In this document: one piece after another, positions 52,686 through 54,084 of the stretch | How the letters are laid out: every line of letters starts with the position of its first letter | How positions within the stretch are numbered: position 1 is the stretch's first letter | Source of the DNA: an uncultured Prevotellaceae bacterium | Lineage (GTDB): Bacteria > Bacteroidota > Bacteroidia > Bacteroidales > Bacteroidaceae | Length of the DNA: 54,084 bases | Reading direction: 5' to 3' | Assembly: GCA_902800595.1 (NCBI GenBank) | Contig: CADCFA010000010.1 | Span: 1 to 54,084, forward strand | Notes under the pieces: model-generated | The model's input: only the letters and a program-made list of their open reading frames with translations | Databases searched by the model: none | Told to the model about the DNA's origin: nothing | Program-made: the position numbers and the translations under genes

Positions 52686-53777
52686 ATGAATCAAAAAGTT
52701 GCTCTTATTACAGGAATCACAGGTCAGGATGGTTCCTACCTGGCAGAATTCCTCATCGAAAAAGGTTACGAGGTGCATGGTTTGATGCGCCGTTCATCAA
52801 GTTTCAATACGGCTCGTATCGAACATCTCTATCTCGACGAGTGGGTGCGCGACATGAAAAAGGCCCGTCTGGTCAATCTGCACTGGGCAGATATGACTGA
52901 CTCCTCATCTCTGATCCGTGTCATCTCGAAGGTACGTCCTACAGAGATTTACAATCTGGCTGCCCAGAGTCATGTAAAAGTATCATTCGATGTACCAGAA
53001 TATACGGCAGATACCGATGCGAATGGTGTACTCCGTCTGTTGGAGGCTGTTCGTATCTGCGGACTGGCTGACAGTTGCCGCATCTATCAAGCATCTACAT
53101 CTGAGCTTTATGGTAAGGTACAGGAAGTGCCTCAGAGCGAGACAACTCCGTTCTACCCTCGCAGCCCTTATGCAGTAGCCAAACTATATGGTTTCTGGAT
53201 CATGAAGAACTATCGTGAGTCCTATAATATGTTCTGCTGTAATGGTATTCTCTTCAACCACGAGAGTGAGCGTCGCGGTGAGACCTTCGTCACCCGTAAG
53301 ATCACGCTAGCAGCAGCCCGTATCGCCCAGGGGTATCAGGATAAGCTCTATCTGGGTAACCTTAATTCTTTACGCGACTGGGGGTATGCCAAGGACTACA
53401 TCGAGTGTATGTGGCTCATCCTACAACAACCAGAGCCCGATGACTTCGTGATCGCTACTGGCGAATATCATACTGTTCGTGAGTTTGCCACCCTCGCCTT
53501 CAAGGAGGTTGGTATCGAACTCGAATGGCGCGGTGACGGTGTCGATGAGAAGGGTTACGACAAAGCAACGGGTAAGGCTCTCGTTGAGGTTGATCCCAAA
53601 TATTTCCGTCCTGCAGAGGTAGATCAGCTGTTGGGCAACCCCGCAAAGGCAAAGGCAAAACTAGGATGGAACCCGCAGAAGACCTCTTTCCCTGAACTCG
53701 TCAAGATTATGGTTCAGCACGACATGAAGTTCGTCAAGAAACTCTTCCTCAAAGCCCACATGGACGATGCTGAGTAA
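52686..53777 (+). CDS. gmd: GDP-mannose 4,6-dehydratase
   Basis: A short-chain dehydrogenase/reductase-type dehydratase of 363 residues that converts GDP-mannose to GDP-4-keto-6-deoxymannose. The NADP motif is [16 protein letters not shown], then [25 protein letters not shown], the catalytic Ser/Thr region [10 protein letters not shown] and the Y-x-x-x-K in [32 protein letters not shown] and [18 protein letters not shown] are diagnostic of Gmd. It follows manC by nine bases and overlaps the next gene by 11. Confidence 0.96.
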   Translation: MNQKVALITGITGQDGSYLAEFLIEKGYEVHGLMRRSSSFNTARIEHLYLDEWVRDMKKARLVNLHWADMTDSSSLIRVISKVRPTEIYNLAAQSHVKVSFDVPEYTADTDANGVLRLLEAVRICGLADSCRIYQASTSELYGKVQEVPQSETTPFYPRSPYAVAKLYGFWIMKNYRESYNMFCCNGILFNHESERRGETFVTRKITLAAARIAQGYQDKLYLGNLNSLRDWGYAKDYIECMWLILQQPEPDDFVIATGEYHTVREFATLAFKEVGIELEWRGDGVDEKGYDKATGKALVEVDPKYFRPAEVDQLLGNPAKAKAKLGWNPQKTSFPELVKIMVQHDMKFVKKLFLKAHMDDAE

Positions 53778-54084
53778 GGATAGTAAAATATATGTAGCGG
53801 GACACCACGGACTTGTGGGTTCCGCTATTTGGAACAACCTCCTTCAGAGAGGCTATACGAATCTGGTAGGACGGAGCCATCGGGAACTGGATCTGACAGA
53901 CCAAGTAGCTGTCAGGAAATTCTTCGACGAGGAACAGCCCGACGCCGTAGTACTGGCTGCAGCCTTTGTTGGTGGCATTATGGCTAACTCACTCTATCGG
54001 GCGGACTTCATCATGATGAACATGAAGATTCAGTGCAATGTCATCTCTGAAGCTTATGCACATGGTGTTAAAAAACTGTTATTC
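53767..54084 (+). CDS. fcl: GDP-L-fucose synthase, 5' part (cut by the window edge)
   Basis: 106 codons are present and the frame is open to the last base. The opening [20 protein letters not shown] carries the G-x-x-G-x-x-G NADP-binding motif. [25 protein letters not shown] and [20 protein letters not shown] follow the GDP-4-keto-6-deoxymannose epimerase/reductase family, which finishes GDP-L-fucose synthesis. The ATG at 53767 overlaps the gmd stop by 11 bases, indicating coupling. The rest lies outside the window. Confidence 0.9.
   Translation, partial: MLSKDSKIYVAGHHGLVGSAIWNNLLQRGYTNLVGRSHRELDLTDQVAVRKFFDEEQPDAVVLAAAFVGGIMANSLYRADFIMMNMKIQCNVISEAYAHGVKKLLF

Overview
This window looks like chromosomal DNA from a member of the order Bacteroidales, most likely a Prevotella-type genus. 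The evidence is the phylum-specific promoter (TAnnTTTG at about -7, often with TTTG 19-20 bases upstream) in front of most transcription units, plus typical lineage families: the Bacteroidetes RpoZ-like omega subunit beside a DUF4293 protein, DUF4468, DUF4923, Porin_O_P and Porin_10 proteins, and an S16 protein with a long Ala/Lys tail. There is no rRNA operon, CRISPR array, insertion sequence or phage. The only tRNA is tRNA-His with its extra 5' G.

Layout. 1-860: the end of an AlbA/Schlafen-type ATP-binding protein and tRNA-His. 1100-3555: a damaged ppdK. 3700-6400: rlmD and a phosphate-selective-type porin. 6365-11000: a surface-polysaccharide block with a Wzx-like flippase and three glycosyltransferases. 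11000-13840: damaged rpsP, two secreted proteins and another glycosyltransferase. 13980-17800: GH2 beta-galactosidase with a DUF2461 gene. 17900-21000: nth, a 514-base repeat-rich gap, a Fic AMP-transferase with its own palindromic operator, a structured intergenic element and an MntA/HepT toxin-antitoxin pair. 21000-22800: an ECF sigma/anti-sigma operon. 22850-25350: rnz, lipoprotein, mazG. 25460-32040: valS, then the bamD-rpoZ-DUF4293 operon and divergent uvrB. 32100-37950: DUF4468, a 57-residue membrane protein, a large porin, menA, an HD hydrolase, a 50-residue membrane protein and an RluA enzyme. 38000-43240: uxaC, ansA, rubrerythrin, a divergent WecB-like protein, a rod-shaped 6S-like RNA and ribE. 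43240-51530: gph, malQ, then mltG-glnS-TPR-dedA. 51600-end: manC-gmd-fcl, the GDP-mannose to GDP-L-fucose route, cut off at the right edge.

How it fits together: envelope and surface glycan functions dominate (porins, flippase, glycosyltransferases, BamD, MltG, GDP-fucose supply). They are interspersed with housekeeping enzymes and carbohydrate utilisation genes (beta-galactosidase, glucuronate isomerase, amylomaltase).

The most unusual signals are: (a) ppdK and rpsP, both highly conserved genes, lack blocks of very conserved sequence at four sites, with frame lost at two; because rpsP is essential, an assembly artefact or a second copy must be considered; (b) the Fic gene has four GCCGAT half-sites at its promoter and lies beside a second AMP-transfer toxin system, whose HepT looks truncated next to a nested-hairpin element; (c) two separate arrays with an exact 22-base period; (d) CTAG arrays with a 9-base period inside both mazG and valS; (e) a promoter-to-terminator ncRNA before ribE shaped like 6S RNA; (f) a WecB-like protein that has lost catalytic residues. 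No family was confirmed by a database search; all names come from motif recognition.
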